Source of the DNA: Xanthostigma xanthostigma | Lineage: Eukaryota; Arthropoda; Insecta; Raphidioptera; Raphidiidae | DNA length: 64,000 bases | Assembly: GCA_963575645.1 (NCBI GenBank) | Contig: OY754472.1 | Coordinates: 4,588,001 to 4,652,000 of the forward strand | Reading direction: 5' to 3' | Shown: one piece after another, positions 52,385-64,000 of the stretch | How positions within the stretch are numbered: position 1 is the first letter of the stretch | How the letters are laid out: every line of letters starts with the position of its first letter | Notes under the pieces: model-generated | Databases searched by the model: none | Seen by the model: the letters and a program-made list of their open reading frames with translations, nothing else | Told to the model about the DNA's origin: nothing | Translations under genes and position numbers: made by a program

Positions 52385-55300
52385 ATGAATCTTGTTAAAA
52401 AAGAAATTAAATCGGTGCTATTTTTATGTCAAATCTTCGGTTTTTTACCGCTTCGTTGGAATGCGAAAGACCATCAATATCAACGTTCTACACCTTTATA
52501 CGGACTGTGTGGATTATTCTTGCTGTTTCATGTTTATGATTTTTCGAAAGCTTGCCAACCTTTTTACAATGGGAACATAGTAAACAAGGATCAAATTATG
52601 TGGTCGATTGAACATATTACCAATTCAATTTATGGATTTACGGCATTATTGATAGATGCTTTCCGAGCTCAATTGATGGCCGACAGCTTAAACAATATGC
52701 AGTTTATTTTTGACAATATGTGCGCCGACGCCAAAAAAACTATTCACCAAATTCAACGTATCTTCATAACATCATACACTATTTGCACTGTTGTACTTTT
52801 CTCAAATGCGATTTATTTCAAGAACTCTGACACGTCTAACATGCAAGTCACACGAGATATTGTGACTCATGTGACCTGTTATGTATTCTTTTTCAAAATG
52901 TCTGTATTCACTTTGTGTTACATTTCTGCGCTCAATTGTTTATCACAAACAATTGCTAAACAGTTAGAATATTATTCATCACATCCGCTAGATGGCATTG
53001 AAGATTCCGGAAAGATCACACGTAAATTGTTGGGCTATTTTGTAACTACTATACGATGCGATAAATCGCATACGACCGACACGACTACAAATCGTGACGT
53101 TTTGTTAGATCGCTTAAGAATTAAGCATGAACGTTTGTGCACACTCTTCAGACAGTACAATGACGCCGTTAAATACGAACTGTTGTTGTTTTTATTTATT
53201 GCATTGAATAGAACAATCACCTATAATTTTTGGTGTTTGACGATACTCATTTCTTCTGGAGATTTGTGGGGGAAAATATATACGATTTTTTGTGGCTCGA
53301 CAATATTTCTAACATTTCTTGTTATTTGTCAAGGTGCTAACTGGTTCACTGATTTGGTAATTTTTATTTTACATATACCTACTGATAAATAATATACTCT
53401 CTAAACATGAATTAGTGAAATTTTCCCTAATTGCGTAAGTGAAGCTGTATTCACTTGATAATCAGTGATTTTCACAACAAATTAGTGAATTTTCACTAAT
53501 AAATTTACTCTCTAAAACTGAAATAGTGAAAATGTCACTATTTGAAATAGAGGCTTCGGATTAACTTCCGGAATAGTGAATTCAAGTAAAATTCACTGTC
53601 AGAATGGTGATACCCCTGATTTTATAAGTGTCGCTTGTGGCGCCTCCATACAGTTACTATATAGATCAGGGATGAGCAACACGCGGCCCGCGGGCCGCTT
53701 GCGGCCCGTTAAACATGTTTATGCGGCCCGCCAAGCATTTCTAAAATTGAATTTATTTTATCGACTTTCATCAATATATTGTTATAAAATTAATTATAAT
53801 AAAATGGTAGTACATACTAAACCGAAACAATTTTTTTTGACGGGTTACTCACTTGTCGGCGTCTGTGTTTGTTTGCGAACAATTATTTTCAACCATGTAA
53901 TTAATCAAAAATGACCACTGATCAAGACTGAGTGATGCACGATTAGAATTCCGGCTGATATTGATCAGCTTGTATCGAAAAAACAGTGCCAAATTTCTCA
54001 TTAAAAGTTTCAAGTAAATTCGTTACTCTGTTCTTTTCTTGTTTGTTTTTATTTTGCATTAAAATTTGTAGGTATATGAAATCTTTACTTTTTTTAATTT
54101 TATATTTTTAGGCGCGATTAGCGTAAGCTAAAGCGCCTTATATGTACTCGCTTTGTCTGTGAATCTGTGAGTCACGCTTTTTGTATCCAGCGTACAGCCC
54201 AAACGCCTTAACCGATTTTAAAAAACTTTTTTTTGTTCGATTCGTCTCCGGGTAACTTAAATCCTAACGTCGCCCGATTTTTGAATTTTGACCCCAGAGG
54301 GGAGCAATAAAGAAAAAACGAAGTTTTTTGCTTATAACTCACTCAATTTAAATCAGATCGGTTCGAAACCTGTCTTAAACGAAAGAGGAGAAAATTTTAC
54401 ATAAATTTCGTACAACAGAATTTGCCAAAACAGGTTTTTTATACAAATTTATTTAGAAATAAATTCAATTTGATATAATCGATGGCAAACATCTTTCGGT
54501 TATCTCTCTCTGTTGCACGGTTTAATATGGTAATATAAAGATTACGTTTGTTCTGTCTTAAAATAAAACGATTGCATTTGTTCAAAAACGGATGGCATTT
54601 CAAATATTTGTGAAATGCAACGCCTTCTGAGTTAATAATTTGAATAACTAATTATTAGAACATAATAAGTACTTTGACAGATGCAAACGTCATTTTTGAC
54701 ATTTCTTACCATTCCGACACCACGGATGAGCGGATTGAAACCAAATTTTGGGAGGATGTTTGATATGCAAATATGAAGTGGCCTATTGTTTTTTGGGAAC
54801 ATCGGCGCATGCGTAAAAGAGTATATCTTTTATAATGTTGTTTTATATAATAATAATATAGTTTTTAAAAAGACTTATTATTTTATCTATTTTTACATGA
54901 AAGTTTTGTAAACTTTTTGGGGAAAATCGGCGCATGCGCAAAAGAGATATGGGCTATGACGTTGTTTCTTATATAATAATGCTTTACATTTCATAACGGT
55001 TGATTATTCTATCTGTTTTACAAGAAAGTTTTGTAATTTATTTTTGGGGAAAATCGGCGCATGCGCAAGAGATATTATGTGCTATAACGTTTTTTATATA
55101 ACAATGGTATACTTTTCATAGCGGCTTATTATTCTATCTGTTTTACAAGAAATTTTTGTATTTTATTTCGGGAAAAAACGGCGCATGCGCATCAGAGATA
55201 TATGTTATTACAAGAAAAATAAAATAATAATAAAAAGAAAGTTTTTATTGAAATGTACCAAAAGTGAAATATAATTATTTTAATAATTTAGGGTAATAAT

Positions 55301-56176
55301 TATAAAAAAGTTGGTTGTGACTTATTATTAATAAATTATTAAAATGATTTTTTCCTTTCTGTGTTTCAATATTTTCAACTGTAATTTTTTTCGTAGATTA
55401 AGTTAATTAAATTATATTATTAAGCTCAAAGTGTCGTTAAAAATATGCAACAATTTTCAAACATAACGCCGGGGTATATTTTATAGAATTTCGCGCCTTG
55501 TAATTCTTGAATTACTTGTGTCTTCAGACAATATTTTTTATTCTAATGTTTATTACAAATAAAGTTTTGTAAATTATTAATAAGTGTTACTTTATGTATA
55601 TGCGGCCCGCCAAAAATTCTAAAATTTAAATTGGCCCGTTGATTAAAAAGGTTGCTCACCCCTGATATAGATACTTATTATTACAAATTGGTCGACAATT
55701 TTATTTATTTGAAGAGTTCTATTCAGACGTAAATCAAAGATTTGAATCTTATTACATATTATTCATGTAGAATTAAAAATCATGAAATTCATGTGACATA
55801 ATTTATGGATGGTCCCTATAATAAAAAATATTTTTTTTCAGGAAAATGAAGTACAGAATATTCTTCTTCAACATTCAACTCGACCTGAAATTTCTTTGAA
55901 AGAACAGTTGCAAGTGTTAATGTTTATAGGGAAGTTAAAAGCGTATGCGGTTTTACCTAGTGCAGCTGTCATAGATATTCGATTGCCAATGATTTCTCCA
56001 GTAAGTTAAAATAAAAGTTCTAATGTTTCGAATTTGTTTGAATTCAATGATTTTTGACTTCCTATAAAAGTTTTGAGAAATTTATTACTTATACTTTTTC
56101 TTTTTTTTTGTAGATTATCGGCAACATTATAACTTATGTTTTGGTTGCAATGCAATTTCAGTATGGAGACCACTAA
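52385..56176 (+). CDS. Gustatory receptor (7tm_7 family), complete, 397 aa, three exons
   Basis: Insect gustatory receptor, a ligand-gated channel-like membrane protein of chemosensory neurons with an intracellular N-terminus. Exons 52385-53356 (324 codons), 55842-56000 (53 codons) and 56114-56176 (20 codons plus stop) are all phase 0 with GT-AG introns. Likely membrane segments lie near residues 37-53, 77-95, 126-144, 163-185, 264-290, 296-316 and 373-393. The last exon carries the family signature TYVLVAMQF (TYxxxxxQF), and phase-0 introns before the last transmembrane exon are typical of the family. The start Met precedes NLVKKEIKS and is the first in frame. Intron 1 contains a 2-kb hAT element. 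The ligand class cannot be read from the sequence. Family assignment is firm. Confidence 0.92.
53667..55664. mobile_element. 2-kb hAT element with 8-bp duplication ATATAGAT, in gustatory receptor intron 1
   Basis: Ends CAGGGATGAGCAAC and GTTGCTCACCCCTG; ATATAGAT at 53659-53666 and 55665-55672. CGGCCCGC-rich subterminal blocks lie at both ends. No transposase frame; the interior contains foreign repeats, including four units with CGGCGCATGCGCA near 54800, 54930, 55060 and 55185. Confidence 0.88.
54785..55205 (+). repeat. Four-unit tandem repeat with GCGCATGCGC
   Basis: Units of about 125-130 bases, each with GGGAAAATCGGCGCATGCGC, then GCTATAACG, TATATAATAATG and CTATCTGTTTTACAAGAAA. Related single unit in 16930-17080. 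Confidence 0.7.
55683..55752. repeat. Short relative of the 18905-19141 segment
   Basis: AAATTGGTCGACAATTTTAT and TTGAAGAGTTCTATTCAGAC match the two ends of 18905-19141 (the first inverted), with the middle absent. Confidence 0.5.
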
Positions 56177-56639
56177 CGCGTACGATTTTGTTTAAATTAA
56201 TTGTTTGATGTTTCTATACCTATATTATAGGTATGCACGAACTGCATGACGTTATGGACGTACACAAGGGGAAAAAGGAGAGAGCAGCTGCCTCCCCCCG
56301 GGATCGGGAATAATAGAATAAAATGCGAAAATTCATTAAGCTTACTACACAATTAATATTGAACTTTGGCAGTTGAACATTCCTCGAATAAGCTCTTAGC
56401 ACGCTTGGACTATCGTTTTTTGCAGATGTTTATTACCGCATAGCTCTTTCCCTCGCCCTAATAAAAATCTGTGTATCTACCCCCTTGTATTTAGATACAC
56501 ACTTCTATACTTATAATGAAGCAAATTAAGTACCTATATAATATAATTATTGTAAGATTAATTACCTTTCATACATAGTAATTAGGAAATAATTGTACAA
56601 ATAACAGTGTGCATGCACAATAAAGCAATGTTAGAAAAA

Positions 56640-57060
56640 ATCTCCTACAGTTTCTGAAGTTCTGATTCTGAACGAAGTCTGACCACGTAACTCCACTGAA
56701 AAGTCAACGTGTAACGATAATATAAAGAAAACCTATTCTCGTTTCTGTAGTCCGAATCCTTAATAAACCATATTCGATGTAAAAGCAGTAAATATCGTAC
56801 ACCGCGGGGCCAAAAATTACCTTTCCCGTTTCCTTGAACTCTAATATCAAACGAAGCAAGTTTGATGCGGGACCACGTAACTCCACTTAAATACGTGTAA
56901 ATGAGTTGACAAATGGTTTATCTCTTCCACGTACTGTAACTCTAGTCCGAAAAGAACCAAGTTTGTTGCAAAAGCGGCTATCTCCACCGGGCCACAAAAA
57001 CACCTCTTCGGACAACTGAAATCCTGATCTTAACGGAATCAAGTTTGTTGTAAACTGGTA
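56640..57060. repeat. Degenerate repeat array, consensus AAGTTTGTTGCAAAAGCGGC
   Basis: Successive units: GCAAGTTTGATGCGGGACCA, CCAAGTTTGTTGCAAAAGCG and TCAAGTTTGTTGTAAACTGG, roughly 95-115 bases apart, with CACGTAACTCCAC or GGCTATCTCCACC following. Same word family as 44700-44960, 47610, 47690, 48506, 43130 and 58780. Confidence 0.6.
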
Positions 57061-57962
57061 GTAAGAAGACTGGAGAAACAGAGAAAGAAGAGAGCAGCTT
57101 GTAAGTGGGGATCTTCGTTTTATTGTGTGGTAAAGTTGATCTGCATTCTTGATCTTCAAACCCTTTCCCCTCGTCTGCAAACGATTATAGTTCTCATGGC
57201 GGAATTTTTAACGTTAAAGAATTTGGGTAAACAGCACAAAAGGAGGAAATCGAAAAAAAAATCTGGAAAAAATATAAATCACGTAATCTTTCATATTATG
57301 TAGCCGACCTACCGAGTCTGAGCACGTTAAAAACGTAAACTGCAAAATAAAGTAAACAAAACATTCTATTCGAAGATGCATAGGATAACCGTTTTTTTGG
57401 GTGACCGGAAGTTACCCCTTTTTCATTAAGCAGGGTTTAAATTTCCCAAATATCCGTGAGCTGCCTATTCAAAGATCCATAGGGTTTGAGTATATCAGGG
57501 AACGTTTAAAATTGTCTTGGAATATCATGCTGCCATGCATGACTTTTTGCGCTACAGTTTCATCCGCTCAAAACAATGTAAATATTAAATTATGTGTCAG
57601 GCTGCACCTAATACGTTGATAACATTACATTGAACTTTGAAAAACTATTGAATATCAATTCAATACTTCCTTTGTATGCTGGGGTACTGATTTCAGGAGA
57701 CTTCTGATTGATTAAAAACAGGTATGTGTTCAGAATATCGTAACAATCTCCCTTATATGCTGATTCGTTAATACTCAGAGAGCACTGGCTGATGAAAACC
57801 ACGTATGTGCCAACTACAGAGAAGTCAGGATACAACCTCTTCCTGGTGCTGCTGTTCTCATCTCAAACGAACTCTGCTTGATCAAAACCTGTGTGCTGTG
57901 CGGAAGGTTCAAGCTTGGTTAAATAAGTTTACATGTAAGCATAAATTTAAAAGTTATACGTA

Positions 57963-58186
57963 CTAAGGCCGCTGCACACGAGATTATAGAAACGCTGCCA
58001 GAAACACTGCTTGGAGTTCTGCTGGCCGGTAAGCTGGGTACGAGCTGGAAATGACGTCACTGCGATAGAATTTAAAATTAGAACAGGGGCTATTTTCCTT
58101 GCTCTAACAACAATCAAGAAAACCAGCGTTAGAACACTCGTAGGCAAATCTAGCAGCGTTTCTAGCCTCGTGTGTAGCGGCCTTAA
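57963..58186. mobile_element. TTAAGGCCGC-family TIR element, internally deleted copy
   Basis: TAAGGCCGCTGCACACGAG ... CCTCGTGTGTAGCGGCCTTAA; 224 bp, half the length of its relatives. Confidence 0.75.
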
Positions 58187-59236
58187 TATATTTGTTTTTA
58201 CTCTAGACAATAATCTGATCATAAATATTACAAAATAAATGCGGCGAAAGAATTTTCGTAATATCGTTAAAGAAGTTATGCTACTTCATTAACTTCAAAG
58301 TTTAAGGTATTTCTGTCAAGTGGAAAGTTCCTAATTGTTTAAATTGTCCAAATAATAATAATATGTATGCCGATATGTTCTCCATTTGCACATCTCTAAT
58401 AATTATAATGTGAACTCTTGATCAAAACCACGTATGAACTAAGAGCTGCTGTTCGGCAACCTTCTACCAGTTCTACTATTCTAATCTTAACTGAACTCAT
58501 TATATGCAAAACCACCTATGTGCAGGGATAAAAAATGTTTGTATCTACAGTTTTCTTTCCTATTTGCTGATGTCCTAGTCTCGAACAAACTAAGATTGAT
58601 GCCAAAACTACGAAGTATACACAAACATTAGTTTTTAAGACGTTAAAGACCTTCCGATGGTTCTGAGGTTCTAGTATTAGACGAGATCAGTTTGACGCAA
58701 TCACGTGTGCGCATAAACAAAGAAGATGGATTTTTTCCACATACGTATAATCAGTGCTGAAGTCCTGATCTTCAACGCACTAAGTTTGCTGCAAAACCGG
58801 CTAAGTCCACCAGGCAGAGAGGAGTTCAAATACCTCTTCACAAGTCTGAACTCCTGATTTTAGAAGAACCATAAAACAAAACCTGCAATTTCAACAACAA
58901 ACTAAACAAAGAAAAAGAAAACGGACGATGAGAATTTTGTATTAAAATGGCTCTTAAACTTGGAAAAATGATGTCGGAGATTTGACATTAGTTGTGAAAT
59001 GTTAGACAAAACTCTAGCAAACTCCAAAAAATAATAACTAAATTTTTCTCAAAATGAATGGAAATGTTGTAGCACTGTGAGAAACAACATACTAAAAGGC
59101 CTAGGGTTCTCTTTTTAGGACCCTAAAAAGTTGATATCATTTTTTATTTGGGAGATTTTGTTCTAGAAGAAAAGACCAATCACATACACACACGTTTCAA
59201 ATATCTAAAAGAGAATAATAAAGAAATAAAAAAAAA

Positions 59237-59491
59237 TTAATATACAACGTTTTTAAAACAAACTAAAAAGTATAAAATAATTTCTTTACAGACAGATTTT
59301 TAACTTGTAGGATTTGAAACGAAACATGTAGGGCGTATTATTCGTTTTATCTCATCAATAGATTTTTTTCCTATAAAACTGTCGCATGCGCCCCACGTTT
59401 CTCGTTTCAAATCCTACAAATTAAAAATCTGTCTGTAGGTAAAGAAATTATTTTATACTTTTTAGTTCGTTTTAAAAACGTGGTATATTAA
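59237..59491. repeat. Hairpin element
   Basis: GACAGATTTTTAACTTGTAG and flanks are mirrored by CTACAAATTAAAAATCTGTC; the loop contains GCGCCCCACG. Confidence 0.8.
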
Positions 59492-60930
59492 ACTTTTTTT
59501 AATATTTTCTTGTATTGTCAATTGTCATCTAATTCTGAGTTATGTTAAAAATTTATAATAATAATAATAATAATATATTTAACCTTAAAAAGAGCTACAA
59601 TAGTAGGAAGGTTCGTCAAAACATAAAAAAATTTGTAAAGTACAATCATCAAAACAATTAGAATTTCAAGTTTCTATTTCATCAGGAAGTTAGTTGAAAA
59701 TCAATTAGGTACAAAGTTCCACCCGGCCAGATATACAAGAGACATACAAGAAAGGGAGTTAATAAAAACATGGTAAAAAGAAGAACACAAGAGTTGTCGT
59801 TTCTCACCATGCAGGCAGCCATTTTATCTGGCTTTTCGAGCTCCTGATTGGTTCTCTTTTCTATCGCGAAGTTGCTTGCGATACTTCGAGCAAACTATAC
59901 CAGTGTAAAAATACTCTAGCGATCTTGAAACGAAAACATGTCGAAAACTTTAATTTCTATTTTCGGACGTCTGTTAATTTAAAATAAGTTAAAAAGAGGA
60001 CAAATTAAACGTATATATAATTTTTAACAAGATGTACCTACCTACAATAAATAATAATGATTAAGAGAATTAAAAATAATAATTCAACCATCTTTATAAA
60101 CTTTCTCATCATTTTTCCTATAATGTTTACCTTTCTACGTTTTTAGGATTTTGACCTAAGAAGCTGAAACTGTAATGTGATATTATTTATGGTACTGAAC
60201 AAATCCTAACGGAGCCGAAATTTCATTTTAGGGTTAGTTTTTCGAATTATTGATATTGTAGTCAATCATTTGTCTATAATGCACAAAACGTTAAAATACT
60301 AATTTTAATTAATTCTTAAAATTGGCCTATGATGCTAAAAACTTAAAATGCTACGGCACAAATTTTGGCCAAATTATTTTATATAATGCAAGATATAGAA
60401 CCTTTTAAAAACTTTCGGAGTTTTTCCATTCAACGTGCCAAATAAGCCAAACAAGTTTTTGACATAATATAAAACAAGTATTTAATATAAATAGAATCCG
60501 GAGCACAGGAATTTGCAGATGTATTTAAAGTTGACAAATGTACTGAATGTGTGATACTACTGATATATTACAATGTGCTATGTTTTGTAAGATAGGTAAA
60601 TATCTACAATAAAAATAGATTACATATACTAAATAAAGGTGTGTAGAAATTAGATAAAATAAATTCTATTAGCAATCTGTGTTGAAAAAAACAAGTTATT
60701 CAGCATAGCCGACCCGGGACAACGTTTGGCCGAAAAACGACGAAATTTTACCATCTTTTTTTTTTTTTTGAAATATCACAGAAACGGTTTACTTAAGCGA
60801 TTTTTTTATTATGTAATGTTTTGAGGGGGTTTAAATTTCCTACAAATTTTTTTCAACTTCATAAAAAAACGCTTTAACTACTTAATCTTTATTTTGACAC
60901 CGATGTATATAAATAAAAGAAATTAGTGTT

Positions 60931-61030
60931 TTAAAAAACAAAAAAAAAACACTCTTTTATAGCAATGTGGATTAAAAAGTCAAAAATATAATTTTTAGTC
61001 CACATTGCTATAAAGAGGAGTGTTTTTTAA
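60931..61030. repeat. Hairpin
   Basis: ACTCTTTTATAGCAATGTGG pairs with CCACATTGCTATAAAGAGGAGT. Confidence 0.8.
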
Positions 61031-61159
61031 GTTGTCTTTAACTCCATTTTTAATTATAACCCTAAAAACCGACACTCAAATTACAAATTATTTATATAAA
61101 TTATTGTATTGTCATGGATTCTTAATACGTGTGCAAAATGTCAAATTATTCTAGGCCCT

Positions 61160-61580
61160 AAGAGCTGGCTACGGAAAAAATGGGTGACTCGGTGCAGAGC
61201 TGAAAATTTGCAGAATAATAGGAGATAGTACAAGTAAGTAGGGAAAAAATTGCCAGAAGGCTAGGCGGAAGATAAAGAGCCGCCAGAAGGCGCTAATGTT
61301 GCGAAAAATCAATTTCTATACTTATTCTGTAATTCAAAACTAGATTATATATTATTAAATATTATATATACCTATTGTACATTATATAGTTATAAGGGCA
61401 TACTGAAAATTCAAACATAATATAATAATTACATTCGACAAATATTCAAAATTATTAATGACATTTTGATAGAAATAAAATTAAATAAATTAATAAAATT
61501 ACGTTGTTATAACAACGTAATTTTATTAATTTATTTAATTTTATTTCGGAGTCACACATTTTCTCCGTAGCCAGCTTTCC
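61160..61580. repeat. Inverted-end element with a perfect inner palindrome
   Basis: GAGCTGGCTACGGAAAAAAT at the left mirrors TTTTCTCCGTAGCCAGCTTT at the right. The inner palindrome (about 61482-61548) is centred on GTTGTTATAACAAC. Confidence 0.8.
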
Positions 61581-62535
61581 GTCTATTCAGACGTCTGGAA
61601 TGAAAACGAAAATTAATCGTTCAATTTTTTTAATTTTAAAGTTATGAATTTTTTTTTTATTAATTGTAAAAATGCCTAAGGTCCAATTTTATAGACAGCC
61701 AAATTTTCAATTTGAGCATTTGATTATAAAATTCAATTTTTCTCCTAAAAATCTATGCTTTTTAACTTTTTTCTATCAATTTGATAATTTTTTTATAAAC
61801 TGAACATATTAGAGATGGGGGCCCATAAATAAGAAATGCTTAGGGCAACAAGAAGTCTTAATCCGGCACTGCACCCGGGTGAAACCGGGACGGACCGTTA
61901 GCAATCCATATATTAGAGATCAGTGTGCCTAATAAGTACTGAGTACTGCAGATGATATGCACCACGTAATAGATAATGTGATTTTAATATAGTAAAAACA
62001 TAACCTTGAGATCACGTTTGAATAATGATTGCATGTTTCGTCACTCAGTAAAAAAATAGAGTGTGTTTGTTGAAAACGAGCCATTGCGGATACATATCGA
62101 TCAAAATAAATACAATTGAACATTGTTTATGTAGTTTTATTGTTTTGTGGATGTGGTTGGAATGTTTTGATGTGGTCAAATAACAATAGTATTATTATAG
62201 TGTATTTTTGTGTTTAAATAAATCTTTCAACATAGTATGCCTTGTATAATATTGTATCACGATATATTACAAAATGCCAGATTTTTTTGCAAGTACAACC
62301 AATTAAATAGTCTGTAGTGAGTACATTTTCGAGTGCCTACTTCACGTTTTTAACGCATTATACAGACGTATATCATAGAAGCTAGTGGATAATAATTAGA
62401 TATATATAATATTAATAAACGATTTGATAATACTAAATGGTATATTATCTGTCTGTTACAAAACAGTTGAAATTAAAGAGCGCACTAACAGTTTTGTTGC
62501 CAGTTGTTGCAGTGAAGAGAGGTTATTATAACAAA

Positions 62536-63206
62536 ATGAGTAAACCAAAAGTTCTTATAGTACACAGTAATATTCCTGAACCTGGATTGGATCTTCTTAA
62601 AGAGAGGTAGGCAATAGTGATGTAACGAATATCGCAAAATACATTCTATTTTACGCATATATAATATATTAATATAAAAAAAAAAAAAATATTTTTTTAA
62701 AAATGTTAAAGTAAGACAAACAATATTAATTTCTTGGCATTTTTATTAGAAAAGTTAGTAAGAATTTACTGAATCAACACCTATACGATTTTGGCGAATT
62801 TTGAAACGCACGAAACTGTCCATTGCATTACCATCGACACCACCCCGTCATCATTTTTTAGGGAACTCTTCATTTTCCCTCTCCCGTTTTCACTGCGCAA
62901 AAAAAACGCCATCGCATCGACACCACCTCGTCTTAGTTTTTTAGAAATCGTAGGTATTGATTCAGTAAAATTTTATTTTTTTATTATTATGGTCCTGGGG
63001 GGAGGATTAAAATTGTGAATCCTGAGTAATCACATTGTATATAAAAATTATTTTCGCTGGTGTATTAACTTTTAGTTGTGAATTAATAATATGTCCGGAA
63101 CTTCCGTATCCATCTTCAGAAGAGATTGCTGCCAGAGCGACAGGCGTCAGTGCTATTATGTGGTTTAGCAAACAGCGTTGTGACAAAACCATTCTAGATG
63201 CCGCAG
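62536..63206 (+). CDS. Glyoxylate/hydroxypyruvate reductase-like (GRHPR), first two exons; continues beyond window
   Basis: D-isomer-specific 2-hydroxyacid dehydrogenase family; GRHPR reduces glyoxylate and hydroxypyruvate with NAD(P)H. Exon 1 (62536-62606) encodes MSKPKVLIVHSNIPEPGLDL and LLKE. Exon 2 (63076-63206) encodes CELIICPELPYPSSEEIAAR through KTILDAAG. Donors GTAGGC and GTAAGG and acceptor TTTTAG join in phase (AG/T), and exon 2 ends with one base of a Gly codon. The P-x-V-L-V start, the E-E-I-A-A region and the LDAAG ending match the substrate-binding half of the family. The NAD-binding domain must lie right of 64000. The start is supported by ACAAAATG context and by the family's usual N-terminus. 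Confidence 0.88.
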
Positions 63207-63515
63207 GTAAGGGCGTAAGGCACTGTCAGAAATAAAATATATCGTTTTAGTTTATTTGCTTTAAATTCAAAGTTCTACGTTCAAAAATATCTTAAAATGT
63301 CAAGCTGAATGTGATTGCAAAATTTCTATCTCTTCCACTAAATTGTATCAGTATATGGTATCTTCCTAATAGTCAACAGATTTGGATTTAAAATTATCAA
63401 AAAAAAAACAACGTTATTTTAATTTAATTTCACTCGGTTCTTGGTAGAAAAATATTTTTTCTTCTCAACGATCGTTTAGAACATTAGTTAATCTTTAGGA
63501 GTACAGGTATATACT
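63207..63515 (+). other. Intron of the GRHPR-like gene
   Basis: No third exon recognised. 63459-63500 is a decayed relative of the hammerhead-bearing palindrome at 21866-22090 (CTTCTCAACGATCGTTTAGA). Confidence 0.5.
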
Positions 63516-64000
63516 AGTGCTGGGACTTTTTGATTTTTTGGTCGGTTATCGGTTATCAAAAATAATAACCGGTTTCGAAAAAACCGGCATTCAATCAAAT
63601 TGATGACCGAAAACCGAAAACCGGTCTATTAACCGGTCATTCAGTCGGTTATAATATGACCGAAAACCGGTCGATTAACCGGTCGTTCAGTCGGTTATAT
63701 GACCGAAAACCGATCGACTGACCGATCGTTCAGTCAGTTATATGACCATTAAAGTTTAAACTATATAACCGTTCGACAGATCGACCGTTGATGTTATTTG
63801 TTAGGTATATTTTGTTGTTGCAAATTGTGATAACATATCTATCTAGGTACCTAAAATTTGATGACTAGACAAGTAGCATATTTAATGTTGTTAATAAAAC
63901 CGCTGATCTCCTCGGAATTTTTAATTTTGAAGTTTGATTTAAATTTTAAACTGCTTACAGCTGTACGGCCGCGCGATTGTTATTGATTTGTTTCACAACA
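63516..64000. mobile_element. Left end of a hAT-like element with tandem CCGGT repeats, cut by the window edge
   Basis: TAGTGCTGGGACTTTTTG is a hAT-style end. It is followed by three units of about 43-46 bases around GACCGAAAACCGGTCGATTA and TCGTTCAGTCGGTTATATG (63604-63750). The other end is not in the window. Confidence 0.55.

Larger units (their letters stand above)
56177..62535. other. Intergenic region between gustatory receptor and GRHPR-like gene
   Basis: No supported exon. Contains diverged AAGTTTG...AAGTCCACC repeat units (56640-57060 and 58380-58870), a TIR element, and three hairpin elements. Candidate AATAAA for the receptor gene at 56460. Confidence 0.5.

Overview
The window is AT-rich nuclear DNA of an animal, almost certainly an insect. 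It carries a spliced tachykinin-type GPCR, a spliced gustatory receptor of the arthropod 7tm_7 family, and a dense load of hAT-type MITEs, Helitron-like elements, tRNA-derived SINEs and long hairpin elements. A hemipteroid insect fits the repeat style, but that is only an inference. No bacterial features, CRISPR arrays or intact tRNA genes were seen.

Four host genes can be assembled with matching exon phases and GT-AG introns, all on the + strand. (1) 19534-34454: six exons of a TkR86C-like (tachykinin/natalisin) receptor, from TM3 to the stop codon; the exons for the N-terminus, TM1 and TM2 were not found and probably lie left of the window. (2) 38131-39827: a complete 97-residue three-exon gene resembling the small ciliary protein CFAP141. 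(3) 52385-56176: a complete 397-residue three-exon gustatory receptor. (4) 62536-63206: the first two exons of a GRHPR-like D-2-hydroxyacid dehydrogenase that runs off the right edge. Two further protein-coding fragments sit inside mobile DNA: a TDP-43 N-terminal-domain-like first exon (10471-10690, minus) and a SAP-domain first exon (27649-27785, plus).

Layout: 1-19.5 kb is gene-poor and built of nested repeats. 19.5-34.5 kb is the GPCR, whose introns are full of hAT MITEs, hairpin elements, a solo LTR, SINEs and a local tandem duplication of the exon 7 splice-donor region. 35-52 kb is intergenic apart from the small ciliary-like gene. 52-56 kb is the gustatory receptor, with a 2-kb hAT element in intron 1. 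56-62.5 kb is intergenic and contains a degenerate dispersed repeat. 62.5-64 kb holds the start of the GRHPR-like gene and the left end of another hAT element.

The most notable signal is a set of hammerhead-ribozyme-like cores in several otherwise unrelated repeat families (18963-19000, 21914-21952, 21997-22035, 22836-22872, 23125-23161, 46387-46425, and a decayed one at 45428-45466). They share one architecture: a CTGANGA box, one extra base, stem II, GAAA, a self-complementary ACGT-type stem III, and a stem I whose two strands change together between families. Several insertions can be dated relative to each other because an empty or uninterrupted copy lies in the same window: 15464-15708 in a copy of 1-409, 19993-20426 in a copy of 13638-14250, and 17968-19141 relative to 42420-42640.
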